From positions 1,364,001-1,428,000 of the forward strand of contig CP097466.1 in assembly GCA_041874725.1 (NCBI GenBank): DNA of 64,000 nt. The letters run 5' to 3'. The stretch is from Duganella sp. BuS-21 (GTDB lineage: Bacteria > Pseudomonadota > Gammaproteobacteria > Burkholderiales > Burkholderiaceae_D). Below, in pieces: positions 19,175 through 28,283 of the stretch (position 1 is the first letter of the stretch; each line of letters begins with the position of its first letter). The notes beneath the pieces were generated by a model. That model made no database searches and was not told the origin of the DNA. It worked only from the letters and a program-made list of their open reading frames with translations. The position numbers and the translations under genes were made by a program.

Positions 19175-19180
19175 TATAAT
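19175..19180 (+). promoter_or_regulatory. Candidate -10 box for erpA
   Basis: A perfect TATAAT lies 33 bases before the erpA start, in the 85-base argC-erpA gap. No good -35 is visible, which would fit an activated promoter, but this is inference. Confidence 0.35.
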
Positions 19181-19212
19181 GAACCCTAATTGTTTTCTCG
19201 TAGGAGTATGAA

Positions 19213-19563
19213 ATGAATGCTGTTGCCGAAATGCCAGCCCCTATCGTTTTCACCGATAGCGCTGCTGATAAGGTCGCCCAACTGATCGAAGAGGAAGGCA
19301 ATCCGGACTTGAAACTGCGCGTATTCGTGCAGGGCGGCGGCTGCTCCGGCTTCCAGTATGGTTTCACCTTCGACGAAATCGTCAATGAAGACGACACCAC
19401 CATGGTCAAAAACGGCGTCCAACTGTTGATCGATTCGATGAGCTACCAGTACCTGGTCGGCGCGGAAATCGACTACAAGGACGACCTCGAAGGCGCCCAG
19501 TTCGTCATCAAGAACCCGAGCGCCACCTCGACCTGCGGCTGCGGCTCGTCGTTCTCGGTATAA
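19213..19563 (+). CDS. erpA: Iron-sulfur cluster insertion protein ErpA
   Basis: A 116-aa A-type carrier that delivers Fe-S clusters to apo-enzymes such as those of isoprenoid synthesis. All three cluster-binding cysteines are present: GGGCSGFQY and [14 protein letters not shown] precedes the start by 7 bases. It is a single gene with its own promoter and an intrinsic terminator behind it. Confidence 0.97.
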   Translation: MNAVAEMPAPIVFTDSAADKVAQLIEEEGNPDLKLRVFVQGGGCSGFQYGFTFDEIVNEDDTTMVKNGVQLLIDSMSYQYLVGAEIDYKDDLEGAQFVIKNPSATSTCGCGSSFSV

Positions 19564-19576
19564 GTACCTGATCTTT

Positions 19577-19613
19577 GCAAAAAGCGGCGGCCTGCGGGCC
19601 GCCGTTTTTTTTT
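19577..19613 (+). terminator. Rho-independent terminator after erpA
   Basis: CGGCGGCC and GGCCGCCG form an 8-bp GC stem with a short loop, preceded by A5 and followed by T9. It starts 14 bases after the erpA stop. The remaining 144 bases before the next gene are AT-rich and should contain its promoter. Confidence 0.9.
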
Positions 19614-19757
19614 AGCTGTCTTTGCGCCCGGTCACCTGGCCGCGCAGGATATCTAAAGTTGTTTTTATTTACATAAAAATTTAACAATTATGTTATCTTG
19701 AAGGCGGTGCTCATGTGATCGCCGCAATGCCTGACTATTCATGATGGAGGTTTCAAG

Positions 19758-20462
19758 ATGGCTGTTTCTTTCAAATCCGCTCTTGCCTTTAGCCTTGCCC
19801 TCGCTTTCAGCGGCGCTGCATTCGCCGACGCATTGACAGAGAATTTCGATGGCGGCCTGCCCGCCGGCTGGACCGTGAATAACCTGAGCTCCCCGGTGGG
19901 TACGACCGATTGGTTCCAGGGCAATCCGACGGTGTTTGGCTCGCATCAAGGCGCGGCCAACTCGTATCTGGCGGCCAACTTCAACAACGGCGCCGGTGTC
20001 GCCGATATCAGCAACTGGCTGATATTGCCGAGTTCGACTTACCATAATGGCGACACCTTGTCGTTCTATACCCGCACGGTGGACGATTCGTTCTGGCCGG
20101 ATAATCTGGAAGTGCGCTTCAGCAATGTCGGCGGCACCAATGTGGGCAGTACGTCGAGCAGCGTCGGTACCTTCACGACCTTGCTGGCCAGCGTCAATCC
20201 GGCGCTGGATGTGGGCGGCTATCCGGAAGGATGGAGCCAGTACAGCGTGACCTTGAGCGGCTTGTCGGGCGCGACCACCGGTGCATTCGCCTTCCGCTAT
20301 GTGGTTGCCGATGGCGGCCCGAGCGGCGACAACTCGAACTTCATTGGCATCGATACGCTGCAGATCACCGCCGTGCCGGAACCGGGCACCTACCTGATGA
20401 TGGGCGCCGGACTTGCGCTGCTGGGCCTGATGCGCAAGCGCCAGCAGCAAGCCGCCGCCTGA
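19758..20462 (+). CDS. PEP-CTERM exoprotein with choice-of-anchor J-like domain
   Basis: A 234-aa exported protein. A signal peptide (residues 1-23, ending SGAAFA) is followed by a beta-rich domain opening LTENFDGGLPAGWTVNN and containing ISNWLILPSSTYHNGDTLSFY, typical of the choice-of-anchor J class. The C-terminus carries the sorting signal: VPEPGT, an apolar segment, then RKRQQQ. It should be cleaved by an exosortase (EpsH/XrtA type) encoded elsewhere. It is a single gene with an AT-rich upstream region. Substrate or partner unknown. Confidence 0.9.
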   Translation: MAVSFKSALAFSLALAFSGAAFADALTENFDGGLPAGWTVNNLSSPVGTTDWFQGNPTVFGSHQGAANSYLAANFNNGAGVADISNWLILPSSTYHNGDTLSFYTRTVDDSFWPDNLEVRFSNVGGTNVGSTSSSVGTFTTLLASVNPALDVGGYPEGWSQYSVTLSGLSGATTGAFAFRYVVADGGPSGDNSNFIGIDTLQITAVPEPGTYLMMGAGLALLGLMRKRQQQAAA

Positions 20463-20469
20463 GCGGTGT

Positions 20470-21567
20470 TTAACGGGGATACAGGGCGCCCAGCACGCGG
20501 TCGCCCTGGGCTCCGGTGACCGAGGGCAGATTGCCAGCCAGCCGTTCGCTGAAGCGATGGCCCAGCCAGGCAAATGCCAGCGCTTCCACGCGGTTGGGCG
20601 CCACGCCCAGCGCTTGCGTGGAAGCCAGCAGGACTTGATTGCCCAGCGCTTGTCCGAGCGCTTCCATCAGCACGCCGTTGTAGGCGCCGCCGCCGCAGAT
20701 GTAGACTGCGTCCGCGCCGCCGCCGTGCGCCCGGATGGCGTCGGCCAGCGTGACGGCCGTGTATGCCGTCAGCGTGCGCTGCACGTCTTCCGGCGCGGCC
20801 GGCTGGTGCCCGGCCAGGCGCGCATCGAGCCAATCCATATGGAACAGGTCGCGGCCCGTGCTTTTCGGCGCGGGCAGGGCCAGGTAGGGTTCCTTCAGCA
20901 GCTCCGCCAATAGCGCGGGGATGACTTTGCCGCCGGCGGCCCAGGCGCCGTCGGCGTCGTATTCCTGCTGGCGGTGGCGGTGGATCCAGCCGTCCATCAG
21001 CACGTTGCCGGGGCCGGTGTCGAAACCGATCACGCGGCCGTCGCCGCTCAAGACGCTGATGTTGGCGATGCCGCCGATATTGGCCACCACGCGCGCCTGT
21101 CCTTGCTTGCCGAACAGGGCCTGGTGGAAGGCCGGCACCAGCGGTGCGCCCTGGCCGCCGGCGGCGATGTCGCGGCTGCGGAAATCGGCGATCACGTCGA
21201 TGCCGCACAGCTCGGCCAGCAGGGCAGGGTTGTTGGTCTGGCGCGTGAAGCCCAGTTCCGGGCGGTGGCGGATGGTTTGTCCATGCACGGCGACGGCGCG
21301 CACGTCCTGGGCCGGCGTGGCCGCTACATGCAACAGGGCGGCCACGCATTGCGCGTAGTGCTGCGCCAGCTGGTTGGCCGCCAGCGCTTCGCGTTCGATC
21401 TCGTTGGCGCCGCTGGCCTGCAGGGCCATCAGCTCGGCACGCAGCGACGGCGGGAACGCGACGTAGGACGCGGCGATGGTGGTGATGGCGTCGCCATCGC
21501 ATTGCGCCAGTGCGCCGTCCACGCCGTCCAGGCTGGTGCCCGACATTAAACCGATGTACAAAGCCAT
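20470..21567 (-). CDS. anmK: Anhydro-N-acetylmuramic acid kinase
   Basis: A 365-aa kinase of cell-wall recycling that converts 1,6-anhydro-MurNAc to MurNAc-6-phosphate. It starts MALYIGLMSGTSLDGVDG and has the ATPase-fold motifs HGQTIRH, ANIGGIANISVL, GFDTGPGNVLMD and CGGGAYNGVLM. Its stop is 7 bases from the convergent PEP-CTERM gene. The sensor kinase and M23 endopeptidase upstream on the same strand place it in a wall-turnover neighbourhood. Confidence 0.96.
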   Translation of the reverse strand: MALYIGLMSGTSLDGVDGALAQCDGDAITTIAASYVAFPPSLRAELMALQASGANEIEREALAANQLAQHYAQCVAALLHVAATPAQDVRAVAVHGQTIRHRPELGFTRQTNNPALLAELCGIDVIADFRSRDIAAGGQGAPLVPAFHQALFGKQGQARVVANIGGIANISVLSGDGRVIGFDTGPGNVLMDGWIHRHRQQEYDADGAWAAGGKVIPALLAELLKEPYLALPAPKSTGRDLFHMDWLDARLAGHQPAAPEDVQRTLTAYTAVTLADAIRAHGGGADAVYICGGGAYNGVLMEALGQALGNQVLLASTQALGVAPNRVEALAFAWLGHRFSERLAGNLPSVTGAQGDRVLGALYPR

Positions 21568-21599
21568 AGCATTCCCCTTGTTGTGGACGAAATTATAGT

Positions 21600-24557
21600 T
21601 CAGTAGGCCAGCTTGCCGGGCACGGTTAGCGTGACCGTGGTGCCCTTGCCCGCCGTGCTGTCGATGGTCAGGCTGGCGCCGATGCCGTTGGCGCGCTCGC
21701 GCATGCCCGACAGGCCCCAGTGGCCGGGCCGTTCGCCGGCGGCGAGAACCGCCTCGTCCAGTCCCCGGCCGTTGTCGATGACGCGCACGCTGAAGGCGCT
21801 GCGGCCGTACACCATCTCCAGCTGGATGCGCGTGGCGCCGGCGTAGCGCGAGGCGTTGAACAGCGCTTCGCGCGCCACGGCGTAGGCTTCCAGATGCACG
21901 CTCGGCTGCAGCTGCCGCACGATGCCGCTGGTCCTGGCCTCGAACAGATGGGCGCGGTGTTCGGCCAGGCCCTTGCCGAACTGTTCCAGCGTCAGCGGCA
22001 GCGCTTCCGGCGTGGCGGTGGCGCGCAGGTCCATGATCTGGTCGCGGCCTTCCACCAGTAGCTGCTCGGCCAGGTTGAGCGTCTGGTCGAGCCGCTCGCG
22101 CTCGCGCGTGCCCGCCTGCAAATGCCGGCGGTGGGCGTCGAACGACAGCAGCAGCGCCTGCACGCTTTGCAGCAAGGTGTCGTGCAGGGTGCGGGCGATG
22201 CGGGTGCGCTCGTCCAGGCGTTCCTGCAGGCGTTCATGCATGCGCCGGGTCAGGGAGCGGATGCGCACGGCGTAGGCGGCGTACAGCAGCAAGGTGCCCA
22301 GCGCCGCCAGCAGCAGCTTGAACCACATGCTTTGCACGAAAGTTGGTGGAATGTCGAACTCCAGCACGGCGCCCTGCTGGTTCCAGATGTTGTCCTCGTT
22401 GGAGGCGATCACTTCGAAGCGGTATTTGCCGGGCGCCAGATTGGTGTAATACGCTTGCCGCCGGCCCACCGGCTCCTGCCATGCGCGGTCCATGCCCAGC
22501 AGGCGGTAGCGCAGGCGCACGCGCTCGGGCAGCGACAGGCTCAAGGCGGTGTAGTCGATCTGGATGTCGCGCGTGCCTTGCGGCAGGCCGAGTTCCGCGC
22601 CGCGCGGGATGGCATGGCGCTCGCCGTCGGCCAGCAGGCCGGTGATGTCCACCGGCGGCGGCAAGCGGTTGCGCAGGATGTTGGCCGGGTCGATGGTGCC
22701 GACCGAACCGGTGGTGGCGTACCACAGCAGGCCGTCGCCGTCGCGCCGCAGCGAGGGCAGCGGGCGCAGCTGGGCGGCGTGGCCCTGCATGCCGTCCTGC
22801 GCATCGAAGCGCTCGAAGGCGACGCCGGTGCGGGCGTCGTGCAGCCACTTGTCCAGCTCGGCGGAGGCGATGCGGTACAGGCCTTCGGCGCCATGCAACC
22901 ACAGGTCGCCGCCGGGCAGCCGCACCAGGCCGGAGACGCCGCGAAAACGTTCGCTGCGTTCGCCGCGCAGGGTGGTGAAGCGGCCGTTGCGGTATAGCGC
23001 CACGCCGTCTTCGCCGCCGGTCCACATGCCGGCCTGGTCTTCCAGCAGGGACAGCACGGTGCCCAGCTGCAGGCCCTGTTCGGCGCCGAGCGTGCGCAGT
23101 GCGCCATCTTTGATCAGGGTGATCTGGCTGCGCATGTGCGCCAGCCACAGCTGGTCCTGGCGATCGAGCGTCATGCTGGTGGTCAACATGTCGGGCAGGT
23201 CTTGCAGGCCGCCCGATTTGGTCCAGGCGCCGTCGCTGAGCCGGTACACGCCTTTGCCGGTGGAGAACGAGGCCCACAGGCCGCCCTGGCGGTCCTGCTG
23301 CAGGGCGTGGACCCGCAGCCCCTTGAGTTCGGCCGGATAGCTGAAGGTGGTCATGGCGCCGTTGCGGTCGCGCCGCTGCAGGTGTTGCGTGCCGCCCAGC
23401 CACAGCACGCCGTCGGCCGTGGTGTGGCTGGCCGTGACCTGGCCTCTGGCCTCCAGGCTGATGCGGCCGTCCGGGCCGTAGCGCCAGACATCGGCATCGC
23501 CATAGTCGCCCACCCAGATCTGGCCGTGGGGGCCGGCCACCAGCGCCGGGTAGGCCAGTTCCTTGGGGACCGGCGTGGTGCGCAGGCGGTTCGGGCGCAG
23601 GCGGTCGATGCCGCGCGAGGTGCCGATCCATAGATTGCCTTCGCGGTCTTCGAAATGCGCGCCCAGCATCGGGCCGCTGAGGCCGTCGGCCTTCGCCACC
23701 TGCTGTTCCGGCACGGCGGCGCCCGGCTGCAGCTTGCGTTCGACGCTGAAGGCGTGCGTGACCCACATCGTCCCTTTGCGGTCGAAGCGGACGGCGTTGC
23801 CTTCGAATTCGGAAGCGGGCGGCTGGCCGGCGGCGGGCGGCGTGGTGCGGATCTGGTGGTTGCCGCCGTTGAAGTCGTTGGCCCAGAGCGTGCCGTCCGG
23901 CGCCTCGGCCAGCGCCACCAAGGCGCCGCGCGGCCAGGCCTGGGTGAAGCGTGCTTCGCCTGGCCGGCGGAACCAGGCGCCCTGATTGGTGCCGATCCAG
24001 GTCGTACCATCGCGCGCGAACAGGATCTGGAACACGCCCAGTGTCGGCAGGCCGACGGCTGCGCCGAGCCGTGCGAAGCGCTGGGCGCCGGGCCGCAGCA
24101 CCGCCACGCCGTCGCGCATGGCGACCCAGACCGCGCTGTCCGGCGCCACTTCGATATGCATGGCGCCGACCGGTTGCAAGCCTTCGGCCTCGGCATAGCT
24201 GTGGCTGCCGTCCTTGCTGAAGACGGCCACGCCGCCGACGCGGTAAGCGACCCAGACCGCGCCGTCCGGCGCGGTGCTCACGGCCATGAGGTTGCTGGAG
24301 TCGAGCGGGTGGCCGTAGACGGTGTCGCTGCGCTGGTAGCGCACGCCGTCGAAGCGGTACAGGCCGGTGGGCGAGGCGATCCACAGCCAGCCGTCCGGGC
24401 CCTGGGCGAACTTGGTGGCGCCGGCCGGTGCGCCGTCGCGTTCGGTCCAGGCGGTGTGGGTGTAGTCGGTCAGCAACGGGCGCGCAGGCGCGGCCCAGGC
24501 GAAGAGGCAGCAGTTCAGGAACAGGAACAGCAGGACGGTGCGTGCGCGTAAGCTCAT
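21600..24557 (-). CDS. Orphan sensor histidine kinase with periplasmic propeller and Y_Y_Y domain
   Basis: A 985-aa membrane sensor. A signal peptide (1-23) is followed by about 620 residues of two-component-regulator propeller repeats (W-x-GT, GLYR and LWxG units), then a Y_Y_Y domain (YRLLGMDRAWQE ... TNLAPGKYRFEVIASN). A transmembrane helix near residue 750 leads to a HisKA_3 domain with the phospho-acceptor His792 in RTLHDTLLQSVQ and a HATPase_c domain (DNGRGLD, GLSGMRERA). It should autophosphorylate and act on a LuxR/NarL-type regulator, but no response regulator is adjacent. The start lies only 7 bases beyond an intrinsic terminator and has no obvious ribosome binding site. The ligand may be a polymer fragment (inference from the architecture). 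Confidence 0.93.
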   Translation of the reverse strand: MSLRARTVLLFLFLNCCLFAWAAPARPLLTDYTHTAWTERDGAPAGATKFAQGPDGWLWIASPTGLYRFDGVRYQRSDTVYGHPLDSSNLMAVSTAPDGAVWVAYRVGGVAVFSKDGSHSYAEAEGLQPVGAMHIEVAPDSAVWVAMRDGVAVLRPGAQRFARLGAAVGLPTLGVFQILFARDGTTWIGTNQGAWFRRPGEARFTQAWPRGALVALAEAPDGTLWANDFNGGNHQIRTTPPAAGQPPASEFEGNAVRFDRKGTMWVTHAFSVERKLQPGAAVPEQQVAKADGLSGPMLGAHFEDREGNLWIGTSRGIDRLRPNRLRTTPVPKELAYPALVAGPHGQIWVGDYGDADVWRYGPDGRISLEARGQVTASHTTADGVLWLGGTQHLQRRDRNGAMTTFSYPAELKGLRVHALQQDRQGGLWASFSTGKGVYRLSDGAWTKSGGLQDLPDMLTTSMTLDRQDQLWLAHMRSQITLIKDGALRTLGAEQGLQLGTVLSLLEDQAGMWTGGEDGVALYRNGRFTTLRGERSERFRGVSGLVRLPGGDLWLHGAEGLYRIASAELDKWLHDARTGVAFERFDAQDGMQGHAAQLRPLPSLRRDGDGLLWYATTGSVGTIDPANILRNRLPPPVDITGLLADGERHAIPRGAELGLPQGTRDIQIDYTALSLSLPERVRLRYRLLGMDRAWQEPVGRRQAYYTNLAPGKYRFEVIASNEDNIWNQQGAVLEFDIPPTFVQSMWFKLLLAALGTLLLYAAYAVRIRSLTRRMHERLQERLDERTRIARTLHDTLLQSVQALLLSFDAHRRHLQAGTRERERLDQTLNLAEQLLVEGRDQIMDLRATATPEALPLTLEQFGKGLAEHRAHLFEARTSGIVRQLQPSVHLEAYAVAREALFNASRYAGATRIQLEMVYGRSAFSVRVIDNGRGLDEAVLAAGERPGHWGLSGMRERANGIGASLTIDSTAGKGTTVTLTVPGKLAY

Positions 24558-24563
24558 GGGCTG

Positions 24564-24596
24564 GAAAAAAAAACAGGCCAGTCTAAGCTGGCCTGT
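24564..24596 (-). terminator. Intrinsic terminator between the M23 gene and the sensor kinase
   Basis: ACAGGCCAG and CTGGCCTGT form a perfect 9-bp stem with a 6-base loop. Read on the minus strand it is followed by nine T. It begins 6 bases after the M23 stop codon and its T-tract ends 7 bases before the sensor kinase start, so it either isolates that gene or acts as an attenuator in its leader. Confidence 0.9.
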
Positions 24597-24601
24597 GGTT
24601 T

Positions 24602-25990
24602 TTATTTCGCGGCTACGCGGGTCGCCGCACCGCCACCGCCCGCCGGGCGCAACAGCGCGAAGCGGTGCGTCATGTCGTTGGCGTAGACCTTGAAGCGCGA
24701 CATCTCGGCGGCCGTCAGCGGCGCCTGCGGTTGCACGTTCAACTTGCCCGGATCCCTGGCTTCGCCGCCGACGCGGAACTCGTAGTGCAGGTGGGCGCCG
24801 GTCGACCAGCCGGTGCTGCCGACGTAGCCGATCACATCACCCTGGCTGACCTTGGCGCCTTTTTTCATGCCCGTGCCGAAGCGGCTCATGTGGGCGTAGG
24901 CGGTGGTGTAGTTGTTCCAGTGCTTGATCAGGATGAAATTGCCGTAGCCGTTCATGGTGCCGGCGAAATCGATCACGCCGTCGCCCGCCGCGCGGATCGG
25001 GGTGCCGGTCGGCGCCGGGAAGTCGATGCCCTTGTGGGCTTTCCACTGGCCCGAGATCGGGTGTACGCGCATCGAGAAGCCGGACGAAATCCGCGAGAAT
25101 TCCACCGGCGATTTCAGGAAGGCTTTCTTCAGCGATTTGCCGTCGAAGCTGTAGTAGCCGCCGCCCTGCTTGGTCTGCGGATCTTCAAACCATACGGACT
25201 GGTAGGTGGTGCCCTTGTTGGTGAACTCGCCCGCCAGCACGCGGCCGGCGCGCACGAACTCGCCGTCCTGCCAGAAGGTTTCATACACCACGTTGAAGCT
25301 GTCGCCGCGCTTGACGTCGCCGCGGAAGTCGATGTTGGTCGAGAACATCTCGATGATCTGCTTGACGATGGTGTCCGGCAGCTTGGCGCCGTCTTCGCTG
25401 GAGTCGGTGGCCGCGTACAGGGTGGAGGAGATGGTGCGGGCATGCATTTCCACGCGGCGTTCCAGCTTGGCTGGCTCGGCGGTGGCGATGAAGCTTTCGC
25501 CCTTGCGGGTGACCTTGATGTTGGTGACCGGATCGTCCTTGCCGTCGACCACGGTGGCGCGCAGCCACTGCAGCTTGCCCTCGTCGTCGGTCTGCGCCTG
25601 GACGCGCTTGCCGGTCTTGAGCTGCATCACGCCTTTCGCCACTTTATCTTTTTTGATAAAGTTTTCGGCCGCATCGTCATCCACGCCGAGGCGGGTCAAC
25701 AAGGTGGCCAGCGTGTCGCCGGCGCGGATCTTCTCTTCGTGGACGAAATGCTCGCTGGAAGACTGTTGTTCCAGCACATTGATCTGTGCGCTCAGGTCGG
25801 GCGTGGCCACGGTTTCCTGGACAGTTTTCACCGGCAGATCGGACGCATCAGGGGCAAGTGGCGCTACGCCGGCCGCACCAAAAGCACACACTGCAAGAAA
25901 CAATGCAGACGCGCTGATGATGCGCGATTTGCGCGTAGAACCTAGCAGACTGAACAAGCGTGAGCTTGTGAATTTATGTATTTGGTTCAT
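24602..25990 (-). CDS. M23 family murein DD-endopeptidase (MepM/NlpD-like)
   Basis: A 462-aa envelope protein with an N-terminal membrane anchor or signal segment (IISASALFLAVCAFGAAG), an OapA/LysM-like region (IRAGDTLATLLTRLGV) and a long middle domain. The C-terminal LytM peptidase has zinc ligands in AHKGIDFPAP and HLHYEF, so it should be active. It is expected to cleave cross-links in peptidoglycan during growth. It is divergent from tyrS, with 155 AT-rich bases between them. The synteny with anmK and tyrS-dtd is common in Burkholderiales. A terminator follows. Confidence 0.94.
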   Translation of the reverse strand: MNQIHKFTSSRLFSLLGSTRKSRIISASALFLAVCAFGAAGVAPLAPDASDLPVKTVQETVATPDLSAQINVLEQQSSSEHFVHEEKIRAGDTLATLLTRLGVDDDAAENFIKKDKVAKGVMQLKTGKRVQAQTDDEGKLQWLRATVVDGKDDPVTNIKVTRKGESFIATAEPAKLERRVEMHARTISSTLYAATDSSEDGAKLPDTIVKQIIEMFSTNIDFRGDVKRGDSFNVVYETFWQDGEFVRAGRVLAGEFTNKGTTYQSVWFEDPQTKQGGGYYSFDGKSLKKAFLKSPVEFSRISSGFSMRVHPISGQWKAHKGIDFPAPTGTPIRAAGDGVIDFAGTMNGYGNFILIKHWNNYTTAYAHMSRFGTGMKKGAKVSQGDVIGYVGSTGWSTGAHLHYEFRVGGEARDPGKLNVQPQAPLTAAEMSRFKVYANDMTHRFALLRPAGGGGAATRVAAK

Positions 25991-26145
25991 GCAATCAGTT
26001 AAAATTTGCTGCTTGAACTATTCAGGAACGTTTTATTTTTTCTAATTATGTGTTTGGATAGTTTTCGTGCGGCAAGATTGATCGATCGAGGATTATAACA
26101 AACTCCTGAAGCTGCTTACCTTTTTCTGAAAAATACGCTTAAAAA

Positions 26146-27405
26146 ATGATGACTACTCCTTCTTCGATACCGCAGGCTCCCTCTAAAGCAGCGTTGCCCT
26201 TATCCGACAGCGTACAAGAGGCACTCGCCATCACCAAACGCGGTGTCGACGAGTTGCTGATTGAAAGCGAGTTCGCCCAAAAGCTGGCGCGTTCGGAACA
26301 AAGCGGCGTGCCACTGCGCATCAAGCTGGGCCTGGACCCGACCGCGCCCGATCTGCACCTCGGCCACACCGTGGTGCTGAACAAGATGCGCCAACTGCAG
26401 GATCTTGGCCACCAGGTGATCTTCCTGATCGGCGACTTCACCTCCATGATCGGCGATCCGTCGGGCCGCAACGCGACCCGCCCGCCGCTGACCAAGGAGC
26501 AGGTCGAGCAAAACGCGATGACCTACTTCAAGCAGGCCTCGCTGGTGCTCGATCCGGCCAAGACCGAAATCCGCTACAACTCCGAGTGGTGCGATCCGCT
26601 GGGTGCGCGCGGCCTGATCCAGCTGGCCTCGCGTTACACCGTGGCGCGCATGATGGAGCGCGACGATTTCACCAAGCGCTTTAAAAGCGGCACGCCGATC
26701 GCCGTGCACGAATTCCTGTATCCATTGATGCAAGGTTACGATTCGGTCGCCCTGAAGGCCGACCTGGAACTCGGCGGCACCGACCAGAAATTCAACCTGC
26801 TGGTGGGCCGCGAACTGCAAAAGGACTACAACCAGGAGCCTCAGTGCATTTTGACCATGCCGCTGCTGGAAGGTTTGGACGGTGTGGAAAAAATGTCCAA
26901 GTCGAAGAATAACTACATCGGCATCACCGAGCCGGGCAATAGCATGTTCGCCAAGATCATGAGCATCTCGGACGAGATGATGTGGAAGTACTTCGACCTG
27001 CTGTCGTTCCGTTCGCTGGCCGACGTGGCGGCCTTGAAGGCCGAAATCGCCGGCGGCCGCAACCCGCGCGACGCCAAGGTCGCCATTGCCCAGGAAATCG
27101 TGGCGCGCTTCCACTCGCAGCAGGCGGCGGAAGATGCGCTGGCCGACTTCGTCAACCGCTCGAAAGGCGGCATTCCGGACGACATTCCGGCAGTGACGCT
27201 GGGCGGTGCGCCGCTGGGCTTGGCGCAACTGCTGAAGACGGCGGGCCTGTGTGCGTCCACGTCGGAAGCGATGCGCATGGTGGAGCAGGGCGGCGTGCGC
27301 CTGGACGGCACGGTGCTCAGCGACAAGGGCTTGCAGGTGGACGCCGGCACCTTCGTGCTGCAGGTCGGCAAGCGCAAGTTTGCGCGCGTGACCCTGTCCG
27401 CATGA
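26146..27405 (+). CDS. tyrS: Tyrosyl-tRNA synthetase
   Basis: A 419-aa class I synthetase. The HIGH motif is HLGHT in [15 protein letters not shown] and the KMSKS loop is present in [11 protein letters not shown]. An S4 RNA-binding domain forms the C-terminus ([16 protein letters not shown]). The motif wording fits the TyrZ-like long form found in many proteobacteria. The first of two adjacent ATG codons (26146) is used; the second would shorten it by one residue. It overlaps dtd by four bases (ATGA), so the two are translationally coupled. Confidence 0.97.
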   Translation: MMTTPSSIPQAPSKAALPLSDSVQEALAITKRGVDELLIESEFAQKLARSEQSGVPLRIKLGLDPTAPDLHLGHTVVLNKMRQLQDLGHQVIFLIGDFTSMIGDPSGRNATRPPLTKEQVEQNAMTYFKQASLVLDPAKTEIRYNSEWCDPLGARGLIQLASRYTVARMMERDDFTKRFKSGTPIAVHEFLYPLMQGYDSVALKADLELGGTDQKFNLLVGRELQKDYNQEPQCILTMPLLEGLDGVEKMSKSKNNYIGITEPGNSMFAKIMSISDEMMWKYFDLLSFRSLADVAALKAEIAGGRNPRDAKVAIAQEIVARFHSQQAAEDALADFVNRSKGGIPDDIPAVTLGGAPLGLAQLLKTAGLCASTSEAMRMVEQGGVRLDGTVLSDKGLQVDAGTFVLQVGKRKFARVTLSA

Positions 27406-27848
27406 TCGCCTTGCTGCAACGCGTCACTAGCGCCAGTGTGGCGGTGGATGGCGCTATCATAGGCGCGATCGACGCTGGCTTGATGGTGCTGGTGTGCGCC
27501 GAGCGCAACGATACGGAAAAGGAAGCGGAGGCGCTGCTGACCAAATTGCTTGGCTACCGCGTGTTCGCCGACGATGCGGGCAAGATGAACCGCAGCGTGA
27601 CCGATACCAACGGCGGCCTGTTGCTGGTGCCGCAGTTCACGCTGGCGGCCGACACCAAGTCCGGCACCCGTCCATCGTTCACGCCGGCGGCTGCGCCGGC
27701 CGATGGGCTGCGCCTGTTTGATCATTTCGTCGAACAGGCACGCCTGAAGCATCCGGCCGTGCAGACGGGGCAATTCGGCGCCGATATGAAGGTGTCATTG
27801 ACCAACGACGGGCCGGTGACGTTCTGGCTGCAGACGAACGCGAAGTAA
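27402..27848 (+). CDS. dtd: D-aminoacyl-tRNA deacylase
   Basis: A 148-aa homodimeric editing enzyme that removes D-amino acids wrongly attached to tRNA. The family signatures are [17 protein letters not shown] and the C-terminal NDGPVTFWL with the Gly-cisPro-type motif. The start ATG 27402 overlaps the tyrS stop; pairing with tyrosyl-tRNA synthetase fits, since D-Tyr-tRNA is a classic substrate. Confidence 0.97.
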   Translation: MIALLQRVTSASVAVDGAIIGAIDAGLMVLVCAERNDTEKEAEALLTKLLGYRVFADDAGKMNRSVTDTNGGLLLVPQFTLAADTKSGTRPSFTPAAAPADGLRLFDHFVEQARLKHPAVQTGQFGADMKVSLTNDGPVTFWLQTNAK

Positions 27849-27860
27849 GTTGAGATTCAG

Positions 27861-28283
27861 ATGAAGCTCTTCAGCGACAGTTTTCCCGACGGCGACGCCC
27901 TCCCGGCGTCCGGCAACCCGCAGCTGAGCTGGAGCGAGGTGCCGGCCGGCGTCAGCGCGCTGGCGCTGCTGTGCCTGGACGCCGACGCGCCGGCCGACTT
28001 CTTCCTGTGGAGCGTGGTCGATATTCCGCCGGCGATGTCGTCCATCTGCGCCGACCACCGCCTGCCTTTGCGCCAGGGCCTGAACGATTTTCACACGGTC
28101 GGGTATCATGGCCCCTTGCCGCCGCCAAACGGCACGCATCATTATATTTTTCGCATCTACGCGCTGGACGTGCCGCAGCTGGCATTGCCGCCGCGCTTTA
28201 CCGGCGCCGATGTGGTGAACGCGATTTACGGCCACATCGTCGACGAAGCGCAGCTGATCGGCACCTACACAAGAACCTGGTAA
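27861..28283 (+). CDS. YbhB/YbcL (PEBP/Raf kinase inhibitor-like) protein
   Basis: A 140-aa member of the bacterial PEBP family, with NPQLSWSEVPAGVSALALLC, DADAPADFFLWSVVDIP and YHGPLPPPNGTHHYIFRIYAL, which form the anion-binding pocket. It has no signal peptide, so it is the cytoplasmic YbhB type. The physiological ligand is unknown. It lies 12 bases after dtd and its stop overlaps the next start (TAATG), so it belongs to the tyrS-dtd transcript. Confidence 0.93.
   Translation: MKLFSDSFPDGDALPASGNPQLSWSEVPAGVSALALLCLDADAPADFFLWSVVDIPPAMSSICADHRLPLRQGLNDFHTVGYHGPLPPPNGTHHYIFRIYALDVPQLALPPRFTGADVVNAIYGHIVDEAQLIGTYTRTW

Noticed and set aside
22234..24384. 716-codon minus-strand frame overlapping the sensor kinase
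   Set aside because: Alternative frame of the kinase gene, Arg/Pro/Ala-rich, no domain.
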